Positions 11,812 through 22,109 of a DNA stretch of 64,000 nucleotides are shown here, one piece after another; within the stretch, counting starts at the first letter, position 1, and each line of letters begins with the position of its first letter. The translations under genes were made by a program, and so were the position numbers. The DNA comes from Tetrastigma voinierianum (taxonomy: Eukaryota; Streptophyta; Magnoliopsida; Vitales; Vitaceae). The notes below the pieces were generated by a model. The model was given only the letters and a program-made list of their open reading frames with translations. It ran no database searches and was not told the origin of the DNA. The stretch spans positions 806,001 through 870,000 of the forward strand of contig JAEQBH010004104.1 in the NCBI GenBank assembly GCA_016808115.1. Reading direction: 5' to 3'.

Positions 11812-13811
11812 TGTAGAAACAAGAAAATCAATTTTCTCGAAAGAATAAATAATGGTGGTGAGTAAAGAATTTTTCTAGATCTCGGATGACAAGCAGTTTC
11901 GCGGGTTGGAATACGTCTTCTGAAATCTAGCTAACAAGTCGAATTTTGTCGAATTAAGTGATGTTCCGGAATTTGCGTTTTGGCCAGTATTGGAGTGCCG
12001 TGGCGGCATTAATGATGTGACCGAAAGTCACGTATAGCAGCCTACTCATGGCGATACATGTTGCATGAGTAGAAAGATGAAGGAAATGGATGGCCAAGAG
12101 AGTGTCATGTGTCAAAATCCAAGTGAAGGGACACATTGGGAATTTATGGAATTGTAAATGATAATGGGACAAAAGATGAACGGTGTTCATCTTCTTCAAA
12201 AAAGACCAAAATGGCGAAACGTGTGTGGGTACGGTGGTGATCTGGCTAGGTTTTTGAGTTTTAGAGAGAGAAGGTGCACCTTCTCTCTAGATTTTCGGTC
12301 GATCGGATAGTCGGATTCTTAATTTGAAGGAAAGGTGTTCTCTGTGGCGAGGAGCAGCTCATGGGCACAGTTTCTTGGATTTTCAAACAAACTCCAAGAG
12401 GTAGGGGTTTTATCCTACTGCTTTACCTCTTGTTTAAGTACTTTGATGGGTGAAAAGGTATGATTAAATTTGTGAGGGCCGTTGATCGGTCCCAAAACTT
12501 GGAACCGAATTGTTTGAATTTTTGGAGCCATTTTGGACAGTCCATGGACTGTTTGGGCTGATTGGGTTGTGATTTATGCATTAAATCATGTTTTGGTGTG
12601 TATGAGGCCGGGAATGGCCATGGATTTCGGGTTCTGAAATTCGAGCAGGGTTGGGCCAGTGGGAGCATGAACTGACCAACTGTTTGAGTTTAGGGTATTT
12701 GTTAAAATGGTCGGGTTGTGGGTGGACAAAATTGTCCATGTGTTGTGTGCTTGAATTGTTGAAGTGAATGACTTGATTTGTGTGGAAATAGATAGCTTAA
12801 TGCATGAACTTTGTGTATTAACATGATGTCACAATTTTATGGAATATAATTGTGTGTATGGGCCGTTGGAAATGGGAGTGTGTTTGGCTCAAGTGAGCTA
12901 ATTTGGGTAATGGTTGACCAAAATTGATATATTGGTTTAAATTGTGTTGAAATTGCATAACATGTTGTATGTGATTTAAATATTTGATATATTGGTATAA
13001 AAAAATGGTTGAAATGACATATTGCATTTTATATGCACCGGGGTAACCTAGAAATTAGGTGTGAGTGCATGACATGAATTTTCTGAAAAACGAACATGAT
13101 TGCGAAAGGAATTTCACAGGATGAATTTCCAGAGAATAGGGTTAGGAGACGGTCCAACAAATCATTTTGGATGAGGACCATGACTATTTCGGAAGGTTCT
13201 CCAACACATTCGCCTCGGAGGGTAGTCCCATATTTTTACCGACATTCGGTAGTGTATTTTTAAGAACAACAAGTTTTGTTTTGAAAATGATTATTTTTCT
13301 CATACATGGCTTAGGCAAGTGTGAAGGAGTCGGTGAGGACTCGAGACATGGGAGGATGACATTTTAGACGTTAGTAGGATCGCAATTTACTTGAGTGTGT
13401 GTTTAGTGGATCATTGTATATGCGCTTAGTTGGGAGTAACCCACATTTAGGTAATTCCCTTCTTGGGCGATAGCTCATCTGTCGAGGAATATTTTTTTCG
13501 GGTACAAAGGAGCGTTAGAAAGACGACTCATTTTAGAGGCCGATTACAGAAGAAAGTCCCTAAGTTGTGGCTTTGATGTTTTTGGATAATATGTATTAGA
13601 ATTTTAGATTTTAATATGTATTTGTATTAAGAGTAATGAAATAACTCTTGGACTATTGGAATATATTTGGGTATATGTTTGATGAGTATTGTTATACGGG
13701 CTGATGGTCATTTTGCTCGGGTATGTGTCTCGTAATGTCTGAGGCGTATATGGGTCCCTCCACGCGGAGTTGGCGGGTAGTCAACGAACACCCCGATTTT
13801 GGGGCGTCACA
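11812..13811 (+). mobile_element. solo LTR, Tekay-like Ty3, copy 2
   Basis: Exactly 2000 bp, starting TGTAGAAACAAG and ending GGGGCGTCACA, homologous throughout to 3769-5700. The 5 bp before (11807-11811) and after (13812-13816) are both ATAAT, a perfect target site duplication. Removing the LTR and one ATAAT restores a sequence matching 1310-1396 of this same window. No coding content: this is the product of LTR-LTR recombination that deleted the internal region. Confidence 0.9.
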
Positions 13812-13816
13812 ATAAT

Positions 13817-14522
13817 TACACATAAATAACACATTTTAAACCCAAATACAATAAAGTAAAAGAAAAATGCAAGATTCAAGCTAATTACATAAGTTTCACC
13901 AACAACAATTTTTCATATCAACACACATAAATTTCATACTAGCCCATAAAAGAAAAATCAAATCCCACAAATATATATGAATTTTATGCTAAAGAAAATG
14001 TGTAATGGGTGTTGACAAAATGAGAAGAAGAAAAAAAGGTAGAAGAAGGAAATGGAGGGTCACCACTGGCAGCGGGTTGTCGGTAGTGACCGTCCGGCGA
14101 CTTTCCGACGGCGGTGGGGGTGGTGGAAATAAAGAAAGAAAGAAAAGTAGGAGTCTTTTACCTTTGTGATGTTTGCTTGAATTTGCCTCTTTTAAGAGTC
14201 AAATGGATGAGAGAAACAGAAGAAGGAAGAAAGATGAGAATGGGAAGAAGAAAATAGAGGAAGAAGAGCAGGAGAAGAGCCGGTTTGGGAGCAGAGGAGA
14301 AGGAGAATAGCCAAAAGGGGGGGAGAGGAGAAGGAGAAGAAAAGTAGGGGAAGAGAAGAAGAGGAGAAGAAGAGGGGGGAGAAGAGCAAAAGGAGGAGGA
14401 CACGGTTAGGTCTTCCAAAGAGAGGAGAAAAGGAGTGTATGGGTTAGGTAGGTCCATAAGGGATGGGTGGAGAGAGAAATATGGAGGAGGGGAATGGGGG
14501 GATTTGAAAAAATAAATAAATA

Positions 14523-14554
<32 letters not shown>

Positions 14555-14630
14555 TAATAATAATAAAACAAAATCAAAAAGTAAAGTTTAATAATAATAA
14601 TAATATGTGAGCAAATTTTGGAGTTTACAA
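13817..14630 (+). mobile_element. Tat-like LTR, right part
   Basis: Continues from 11811 across the solo LTR. 13817-13880 matches 1334-1396. It includes a purine-rich run (14100-14490, mostly A/G on the plus strand) and ends with a gcaaattttggagtttaca string just before the Reina-like element. The 139-codon minus-strand frame here is a shadow of the purine run. Confidence 0.5.
14512..14606. repeat. (AAT)n/(ATAA)n microsatellite
   Basis: Runs of aaat and aat units, interrupted once by a short aaacaaaatcaaaaag spacer. Confidence 0.85.
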
Positions 14631-14632
14631 TG

Positions 14633-15056
14633 ATGCTTAGATCAAATCAACCAAAATCCTTATTTTGGTTGTTTTGAGATATTATTTTTATTTTTTAGGA
14701 TATTTTTTTTATTTCCTATTATTGTTTTGAGAATATTATCTTCTTTCCTATTATTTTTTTGGAATATTATTTCTTTTTCCTTTTATTGTTTTGGGTATTA
14801 TTTTATTTTCTATTATTGTTTTGGGATATTTTTTTTCCTATTATTGTTGTGAGACATTATTTTATTTTCTTTTATATCCAAATTATGTCTAGGGTATAAA
14901 TAGATGTTTTAGAGTTTGTTTTAGGAACTTTTATCACTAATATCAATTTATCAATAAATTCAAAGTTTTTGCTCTACTTTATTCTCTGGATTGAGAATTG
15001 GTCTCTGGATTTAAAAGTTTTTTTCTTGTTGATCAATCACGCTACACGCTGCGTCA
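14633..15056 (+). repeat. 5' LTR of the Reina-like element
   Basis: Begins near tgatgcttagatcaaatc and ends gctgcgtca. It contains irregular repeats of a ttattgttttgggatatta unit and a ggtataaataga TATA-like box at about 14894, matching the 3' LTR (tggatataaataaa). Confidence 0.85.
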
Positions 15057-15073
15057 GGTCGTATCAAAGTGGG
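15057..15073 (+). promoter_or_regulatory. primer binding site (decayed)
   Basis: ggtcgtatcaaagtggg directly after the LTR resembles the initiator-tRNA-Met primer site TGGTATCAGAGC used by many plant LTR elements, with several mismatches. Confidence 0.6.
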
Positions 15074-15085
15074 TTTTTGCTAGTG

Positions 15086-16333
15086 ATGGCAACCAATCCC
15101 AAGAAGGCAATTAGGGATTGCAAATTGTTTGGAGGTTGATTAACAAGTAGCAACAATCAATCCAAAATATAACTCAGCGATTGGAAACAATACAAGCACA
15201 ATTACAAGCATTATTGAGTATTAATGGACAAGAGCATAGGAATGATGATGAAGAACATGGTAGAGAAACTAGCCCCACTAGACCCACTTTTAATCCTATT
15301 CCAAATATACAAAATCACAGAATGTCAGTCGTAGGATTTGATGACACTTCATATGAGGAGGTCGACTTGGGTGAATATGCAAATCCACATGGTAAACAAA
15401 GAGGTGGAAAACAGTGGCAACCAAACTACAAAGGAGATGACGAATGCAAACTAAAGGTAGATAGGGCAAACTAAAGGTAGATATCTCTAACTTTAGTGAT
15501 GATCTTAACATTGAGAGATTTTTAGATTGGTTGACTGAAGTAGATAGGTTCTTTGAATATACTAAGTTGCCCGATGATAGGAAGGTTAAATTTGTTGCTT
15601 ATATGTTAAAAAGGGGAGCATCAATATGGTGGGACAGATTGAGGGAGATGAGGATGAGAGAGGAGTGTGGTCCAATTCAAACATGGCGTAAGATGAAACA
15701 ATTATTACAAGGTAGATTTTTGTCTCCGGACTATGAACAATATATTTTTTATGTTTATCAGAGATGTACATAGGGTAGCAAGATTGTGAATGAATATATT
15801 ACTGAATTTTTTAGATTAGCAGAGATGAATTAGTTAGTAGAAAGTAAGAACCAATAGGTGGCGAGAAATTTTGAGTGGGTTGAAGCAGACTATTAGAAAT
15901 AAAATTGGGATGCATATGGTTTTCAATGTGCAAGAGGCTAGAAATTTGGCCATGAAAGATGGGTTACTCATTCTGGAGCAAACTCGTAGTACCAATTATA
16001 GAAGATATGGAGGGGTAGACAATAAGGCTCCAAGTGACAAGGGTAAAACACCTCTAGTCGTGTTCGAAACTATGGAGACTATCAATGTTGGTGCAAGAAA
16101 AGGGTAAAGTGTAGTAGTGGAAGGAGGTAAGGGTAATACTTTTGTACCTACCAAAAAACAATAACCCTTATGTAAGGTCTTTCGGTGTTAAGTGCTACAA
16201 ATGTGGAGAGGTTAGCCACCATTCCAATGAATGTCCTAAACAAAAGGCATTGAATGTAGTAGAGAAGGACGATGATGTTGTAGAGAATGAGGTGTGTGGA
16301 CCTAATGGGGATGATGATTATGAGGAATATGAG
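15086..16333 (+). pseudogene. gag: gag of the Reina-like element
   Basis: Encodes the structural capsid/nucleocapsid polyprotein. Likely start ATG at 15086 (MATNPKK). A capsid-like block with WWDRLREMR and QTWRKMKQLL lies at 15590-15720. A zinc knuckle CYKCGEVSHHSNEC (CX2CX4HX4C) is at about 16193-16234. The frame is broken at least four times: stops near 15147 and 15772, a 20-bp tandem duplication at 15446-15485, and a stop at about 16105. Nothing suggests that product is made. Confidence 0.8.
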
Positions 16334-16351
16334 TAGGAAGATTACACTTGT

Positions 16352-16720
16352 GTGGTGAGGAAGCTCATGTTGTCTCCGAAGTGCAGTGATGAGACTCAAC
16401 ACCATAAACTATTTCACACTAGGTGTATTGTGCAATGGAGTTTGTGTGGTCTTATTATTGATAATGGGAGTCAGGAGAACATAATAAGTAAAGATGTTGT
16501 GGAGAGGCTACAATTAGAAATGAAAACTCACCCCAACCCATATGCTTTTGGGCGGATTAAAGAAGTTGGTGGTATTCGGGTGCATGAACATTGTAAGGTG
16601 TCCTTCTCTATTGGCAAGTATAATGATGAGGTGTACTGTGATGTGGTGGATATGGATGCTTGTCATATTTTATTTGGGCGTCCTTGTAGTATGATGTGGA
16701 TGCTAAGCACTCGAACATGA
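16352..16720 (+). pseudogene. aspartic protease region
   Basis: The retroviral-type protease cleaves the polyprotein. A CGLIIDNGSQENIISKDVVE string at about 16444-16503 aligns with the active-site D-S/T-G loop, here DNG, so the usual serine/threonine is replaced by asparagine. HILFGRP near 16668-16688 matches the conserved C-terminal strand of these proteases. A stop follows shortly after. Confidence 0.75.
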
Positions 16721-16929
16721 GTAACTTGTATCAATTAGAGAAAGGGGGAATAAAATATACACTAGTGCCTTTCACTCGAAAGAACCAATCCAAGGCTTTA
16801 CAAGTGGAGAAAAGAACTTTCTAACTTTTGTGCAATACCCATCTTCACTTATAGACGAGTGTAAGGAGACCCGGGAAGTGCATTTAATGGTTGTGAAGGG
16901 AGAGGTAGAAAGTAGAGATTTAGTTGGGG

Positions 16930-19606
16930 CTTAAATTACAATGGAGGTGCAGGCTTTGTTAAAGGAGTTTGATGATGTGATTCCTAAAGATTTACCTATA
17001 GGATTACCTCCTATGAGTAACATACAACACCATATAGATTTGATTCCAAGTGCTTCTCTTCCTAATCTGCCTCATTATAGGATGAGTCCCAAGGAGAATG
17101 AAATCTAAAGGGAAAATGTAAAAGAGTTACTAAGCAAGGTGCATATTCAGGCTAGCATGAGCCCATGTACAGTTCCAACTTTGTTAACGCCTAAGAAATA
17201 TGAGAGTTGGTAGATGTGTGTTGACAGTAGGGCGATCAAAAAAATTACCATTGGATATAGATTTCCTATTCCATGGTTGGATGATATGCTCAATTAGTTG
17301 AGTGGAGAAGTTGTGTCAGTTGAGTGGAGAAGTTGTGTTTAGCAAGATTAACTTGAGGAATGGCTATCATCATATCAGAATCCATCCAAGTGATGAGTGG
17401 AAGACAACATTCAATACAAGGAATGGACTATAAGAATGGTTAGTCATGCCTTTTGGGCTAACAAATGCTACTAGTACATTTATGCGGATTATAAATCAGG
17501 TGCTACAACCTTTCTTGGGCAAATGTGTAGTTGTTTATTTTGATGATATCTTGATTCATAGTAAGTCGAAGGAGGAGCATGTTAGACACCTTAGGGAAGT
17601 GTTTAAGGTGTTGAGGGAAAATAAATTATTTGCAAATTTGAAAAAATGTGTTTTTATGACAAATAGTTTGTTATTTCTTGGCTACGTGAGTAGTGAAGGA
17701 ATTAAAGTAGATGAGGAGAAAGTGAAAACATTAGAATGGCACCTTTGAAGAATGTCAGTGATGTAAGGAGCTTCCATGGGTTAGCAACCTTTTATAAGAG
17801 GTTCATTAAACATTTCAATAGCATTGTAGCACCTATTATTGAGTGTTTGAAGAAAGGGAGGTTCCATTGGGGCGAGGAGCAAGAGAGTAGTTTTGCTTTG
17901 ATTAAAGAAAAGTTGAGCACAACACATGTCTTGGCGTTACAAGATTTTGAGAAGTTATTTGAGGTAGAGTGTGATGCTAGTGGAATTGGTATAGGGGATG
18001 TTTTATCGCAAGAGAAGAGGGTGATAGCTTTCTTTAGTGAAAATTTATGCGAAGCAAGGTGTAAGTGGGCTACCTATGATAAAGAATTTTATGCTGTTGT
18101 GAGGGCTTATAAAACTTGGGAGCATTATCTCATAGCCAAGGATTTAATTCTCTATCGTAATCATCAGGCTTTGAAGTACTTAAGTATACATAAGCAAATT
18201 ATAAGTGATATGTATGCTAGGGGGTCAGATTACATAGAGAAAATCCCTTATAAGCTTGTCCATAAATCAAGACAACAAAATAGGGTGGCGGATGCATTAA
18301 GTAGACGAGTGGCTTTGATGAGAACCTTGAGTTTGGAGATAGTAGGTTTTGAGACATTGACAGAATTGTATGCAGACGATTATGACTTCAAAAAGGTTTG
18401 GGCTACTTATGTTCTTAAACAACCTTGTGATGATTTTTATATATATGATGGGTTTCTCATGAAGAGTGAGCAACTTTTTCTTCCTCGCACCTCTCTTCGT
18501 GAGAAGGTCATTAGAGATTTGCATGGTGGTGGTTTAGCGGGTCATCTTGGAAGAGATAAAACCATTGAATCTATTAAGGATATGTACTATGAACCTAAGT
18601 TGAGAAGGGACGTGACCACTATTGTGTGCTATGTATGTCAAAGCGCGAAGGGTCAAACTCAAAACATGGGGTTAAACATGCCATTACCCATTCCTGATGC
18701 TATATGGGAGGATCTTTCTATGGACTTCATGTTGGGTTTGCTGCGAACTCAACGAGGTATGAATTCTATGTTTGTTGTGATTGACAAGTTTTCTAAGATG
18801 GCGTATTTCTTACCTTGTAAGAAGACTACATATGCATCCTCTATGACCAAATTATTCTTTTGGGAGGTTGTGAGGTTGCATGGATTGCCAAATACTATTA
18901 CATCTTATCGTGACACTAAGTTCTTAGTCATTTTTGGATGACTCTTTGGAGGTTATTTGACTAGTCATTGAACTTCAATAATACAACACATCCATAGATA
19001 GATGGGTAGACAGAGATTGTTAATAAGACTTTCGGTAATCTTATTCGGAGTATTTGCATGGATAGACCAAAGCAATGGGTTTTTGCCATAGCACAAGCGG
19101 AGTTCGCCTATAACAACGCCATTCATAGTGCAATAGGTAGATCCCCGTTTTCCATTGTATACATGAAGTGTCCTAATCATGCTTTGGTGATGGCTTGCAG
19201 ATATAAATCTTATTAGCTCTGCTTTTGATGATTGTAAAGCAAGTTCAAGAGTGCAAGCAAATGCTAAGAACAAATTTGAAAGAAATTTGATGCAAAGTTA
19301 GAGGTTAATGACATGAAGCGGTTCAAGTCATTTGATGTTGGTGATGAGGTGATGGTTTTCATTAGCAAGGCTCGAATGCAAGGTGGTCATTGCAAGCTTC
19401 AACCAAGAGAATATGGACCATACCAAATTGTTAAGAAGATCAACAATAATGCTTATGTGTTTGACTTGCCAACTTGGATGAGAATTTTAAAGACCTTCAA
19501 TGTTGTTAATCTTATCTTATTTCAGCCATATATGAATCTTGGATATCCAGAAAGTAATTCGAGGACAAGTTTCTCGCAAGAGGAGGTGATTGACGTAGGC
19601 CGTTAG
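16930..19606 (+). pseudogene. pol: pol: RT, RNase H and integrase
   Basis: Copies the RNA into DNA and integrates it. RT: decayed N-terminal part 16940-17440 with several stops and a 22-bp tandem duplication (17296-17339), then MPFGLTNATSTF and the catalytic YFDDI (about 17536-17550). RNase H: VECDASGIGIGDVLSQ near 17968, with KWATYDKEFYAV following. A 401-codon frame (17736-18941) continues through RNase H into integrase with the HX3H/CX2C zinc module (HLGRDKTIES, CYVCQ) and the core MDFMLGLLRT and VVIDKFSKM. A catalytic-region aspartate usually found in 'SDRD' reads 'SYRD' here. The tail (19313-19606) has VGDEVMV and YGPYQIVKKI. No chromodomain is obvious, as expected for Reina. Confidence 0.85.
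19578..19590 (+). promoter_or_regulatory. polypurine tract
   Basis: AAGAGGAGGTGAT immediately before the 3' LTR; plus-strand primer site. Confidence 0.6.
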
Positions 19607-20031
19607 ATCAAATCAACCAAAATCCTTATTTTTGTTGTTTGGAGATATTATCTTTATTTGTTGGGATATTATTTTTATTTCACATTATTGTTTTGAAAGT
19701 ATTATCTTATTTCTTATTATTGTTTTGGGATATTATTTCTTTTTCTCTTTATTGTTTTGGGGTATTATTTTATTTACTACTATTATTTTGGGATATTATT
19801 TTCTTTTCTATTATTGTTGTGAGACGTTATTTTATTTCCTTTTATACCCAAATTATGTCTTGGATATAAATAAATGTTTTAAAGTTTGTTTAAGGACTTT
19901 TATCACTTTATCAATAAATTCAAAGTTTTTATTCTACTTTATTCTTTGGATTGAGAATTGTTCTCTCAATTAAGACATTTTATTTTTATTGATCAATCAT
20001 GTGTTGATTAATCATGTTACAAGCTGTTTCA
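19591..20031 (+). repeat. 3' LTR of the Reina-like element
   Basis: Starts tgacgtaggccg and ends aagctgtttca. Clearly homologous to 14633-15056 but with many substitutions and small indels, so the insertion is old. Confidence 0.85.
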
Positions 20032-20285
20032 CAATGTCTGAAGTATATAACCACACTGGTCCCATGTACTTGATTACTATACATGAGTACTTAAAACTCA
20101 AATTTAATTATACTCTAATTGAGATAAATTCTCTTTGGGAACCAGATTGTACCTGTTTGATTAGCAGGCATAGAGTTTAATTCAATTGGCAATGGGTCCG
20201 GAAAAACTTTAAAGAAATATGACCTGTAACTAAAAATCATCTCTGCAAGTTGCAATTAATTTTATAGTTTGAGAGACTTTCACTC

Positions 20286-20482
20286 GAGTTTTGTACGGAA
20301 CTAATACATTTAGGGAAAAAAATCCGAAATATGAGGTTAGTTTCAAAATAATGCCAAAAGTAGTGCGGATGGGAATTTTGAGTCAATGGTCGTCGTTCAC
20401 AACGACGGCCTTTAGCAAATTTAAAGGCCGGTGTTCACAATGCCGGCTATTGATTTTAAAAATTTTCAAAGGCCGGCTTTGA
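20286..20482 (+). repeat. left terminal inverted repeat of the Mutator-like element
   Basis: Contains aaaaaaatccgaaatatgag, then gtagtgcggatggg, then an inner block with ggccggtgttcacaatgccgg and attttcaaaggccgg. The reverse complement of 28500-28683 aligns with the same order of motifs. Confidence 0.7.
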
Positions 20483-20651
20483 GGCAGCTGACTTTTGGAT
20501 CCCATATTCCTGCCTTCCTTCTCCCCCTTTCCGCCTTTCTCTTTGTTTCTTTGCTCATGCGTTTTCCGACCGACAGTTCCAATTCCAGTCCTATCAGACT
20601 CTCCTCGGCTCCTTACGAGGTTTGTTTCTGTTAGGTTACCAGGTTGTTTTG

Positions 20652-20712
20652 TTTAGGGTTTTTTTGTTTTGGTTTCTATTTAGGGTTTTTTTGTTTTGGT
20701 TTCTGTTTAGGG
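20652..20712 (+). repeat. 27-bp tandem repeat containing TTTAGGG
   Basis: TTTAGGG occurs at 20652, 20679 and 20706, each followed by a T-run and ttgttttggtttct. This gives two and a quarter copies of a 27-bp unit. The 95-codon frame over it (Phe/Gly/Cys-rich) is most likely a by-product. Confidence 0.75.
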
Positions 20713-20744
20713 TTTTTTAGAATTTGGTATATTCTTGTGGGATT

Positions 20745-22100
20745 AGCGAACACCATTTTGTATTGTTGGTTTTTTAGGTTCAGTTTGTTTTGGGTTATGC
20801 CCACTTATTTGGAATTAGTTATTAAGACCTCGGTTTGTAATTGGTTTTACAAAAAAATTCTTGTTCCACAAGACTTGAAAAAGGTAAACGTGTTTGATAA
20901 TAAGAAAATAGAAAATAGTTTTTTGTTTTAAAATTTGTGTTCATAAAAACATATTTTGGTTGTTTTCATATTAAAAAATATATATCCAAACTTGAAGGAC
21001 CTATAAAAAATAAAATACTCTATAAAATTTAATATAAAATATATCTAAAAACAAAGAAATTGAGTTTAAAATTTTCAGATTTCCCAACAGTTTTTTTTTC
21101 TACTGAACATCATAGAATAGAGTTTAAAAGAGTTTACTGAAGATGTCAAATAATAGGTTTTATTGCAATTTCATTAGTAAATGTTCTGATTATTTTTTTT
21201 TTTTATGCTATTCTTTTATGTTGAAGACTTACACCTTGTTCTGCATTGAGACTTAGCCTAACATAATTTGAACAGGACAAACTAAAACCACCTTAAAAAA
21301 ATTTGAATTGAGCTCATTTACTTAGTTTCTTTCTTTGGATAAACAAATTAAAAATCTATCAAAATAGCACCAAAAGGGGAAGAGCACCACAAGTCCAGCT
21401 CATTTAGTAGCTAAACAGTAACTTGTAAAAAAATGTAGCTATACTGGAAGAAGTAGGCTAATGCAAAGTTGTAACATGAGACAAGACCACTAGCCGACAA
21501 ATTACGTAGCCCTCGCCTCGTTTCCAAATGATAATATTTTTGTCAGAATGTCCTAGAAAAAACATGATTAATATGAATCAAAAGAACTCAAACAAAATAA
21601 GTCCATTCTAGTTTAGATTGAATATCTCAATTAGAGTTCAAATCAGTCATTGTAGTCACCGGGCAACCAATTATATATGTTATTGCTAGGTTGTTATTGT
21701 TGATTATAGAAGAAAAGGCCCATTTAGCTACTTTGACTCAAATTTGGACCCACCGAGGTCACATGATATCAGCCATGTTGGGTCAGGTTTTTACGACAAT
21801 TAGAGCAGTAGAGCTTCCGTACAAAGGAGACTCATTCCCGATTTTCATTAAATCATGAGTCTTAAAGGAGGCACGACAAATATTTAATTTATAAAAACAA
21901 ACATGGATAATCATCTCTATTATTTAATTTGTCGGTTTCATTTAAAACAGTCAATTATGTCTGCTTTCCTCTATTCTGTGATGCACGCAATGGTCATATA
22001 GCGAGGATCGAGCAATGATGTGAAATATGATGGAAACAAAGCTTATCAGGTTTTGAAATACCGGCTGATCAGATCGCAGAACAATCTAGTATATATTTTC
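20745..22100. other. non-coding left part of the Mutator-like element
   Basis: AT-rich without a coding frame. A block at 21811-21862 (cgtacaaaggagactc and following) recurs at 25628-25679 inside the PMD gene. Confidence 0.4.
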
Positions 22101-22109
22101 AAGCAATAA

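Larger units (their letters stand above)
14633..20031 (+). mobile_element. Ty3 retrotransposon, Reina-like chromovirus, near full length
   Basis: 5.4 kb with two LTRs (424 and 441 bp), a primer binding site, gag, protease, RT, RNase H and integrase in Ty3 order, and a polypurine tract. CAATG lies at 14628-14632 and again at 20032-20036, consistent with a 5-bp target duplication if the first two bases of the 5' LTR were lost. Short LTRs and the integrase style suggest the Reina lineage. Multiple stops, frameshifts and two small tandem duplications make it non-autonomous. It sits directly at the end of a Tat-like LTR. Confidence 0.85.

Noticed and set aside
14158..14577. 139-codon minus-strand frame rich in Ser, Pro, Phe and Leu
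   Set aside because: Translation of a purine/pyrimidine tract and AAT microsatellite inside an LTR.
19632..19973. 113-codon hydrophobic frame resembling a membrane protein
   Set aside because: Lies entirely in the 3' LTR of the Reina-like element; hydrophobicity comes from T-rich repeats.
20644..20931. 95-codon frame with repeated FCFGF motifs
   Set aside because: Generated by the 27-bp T-rich repeat.
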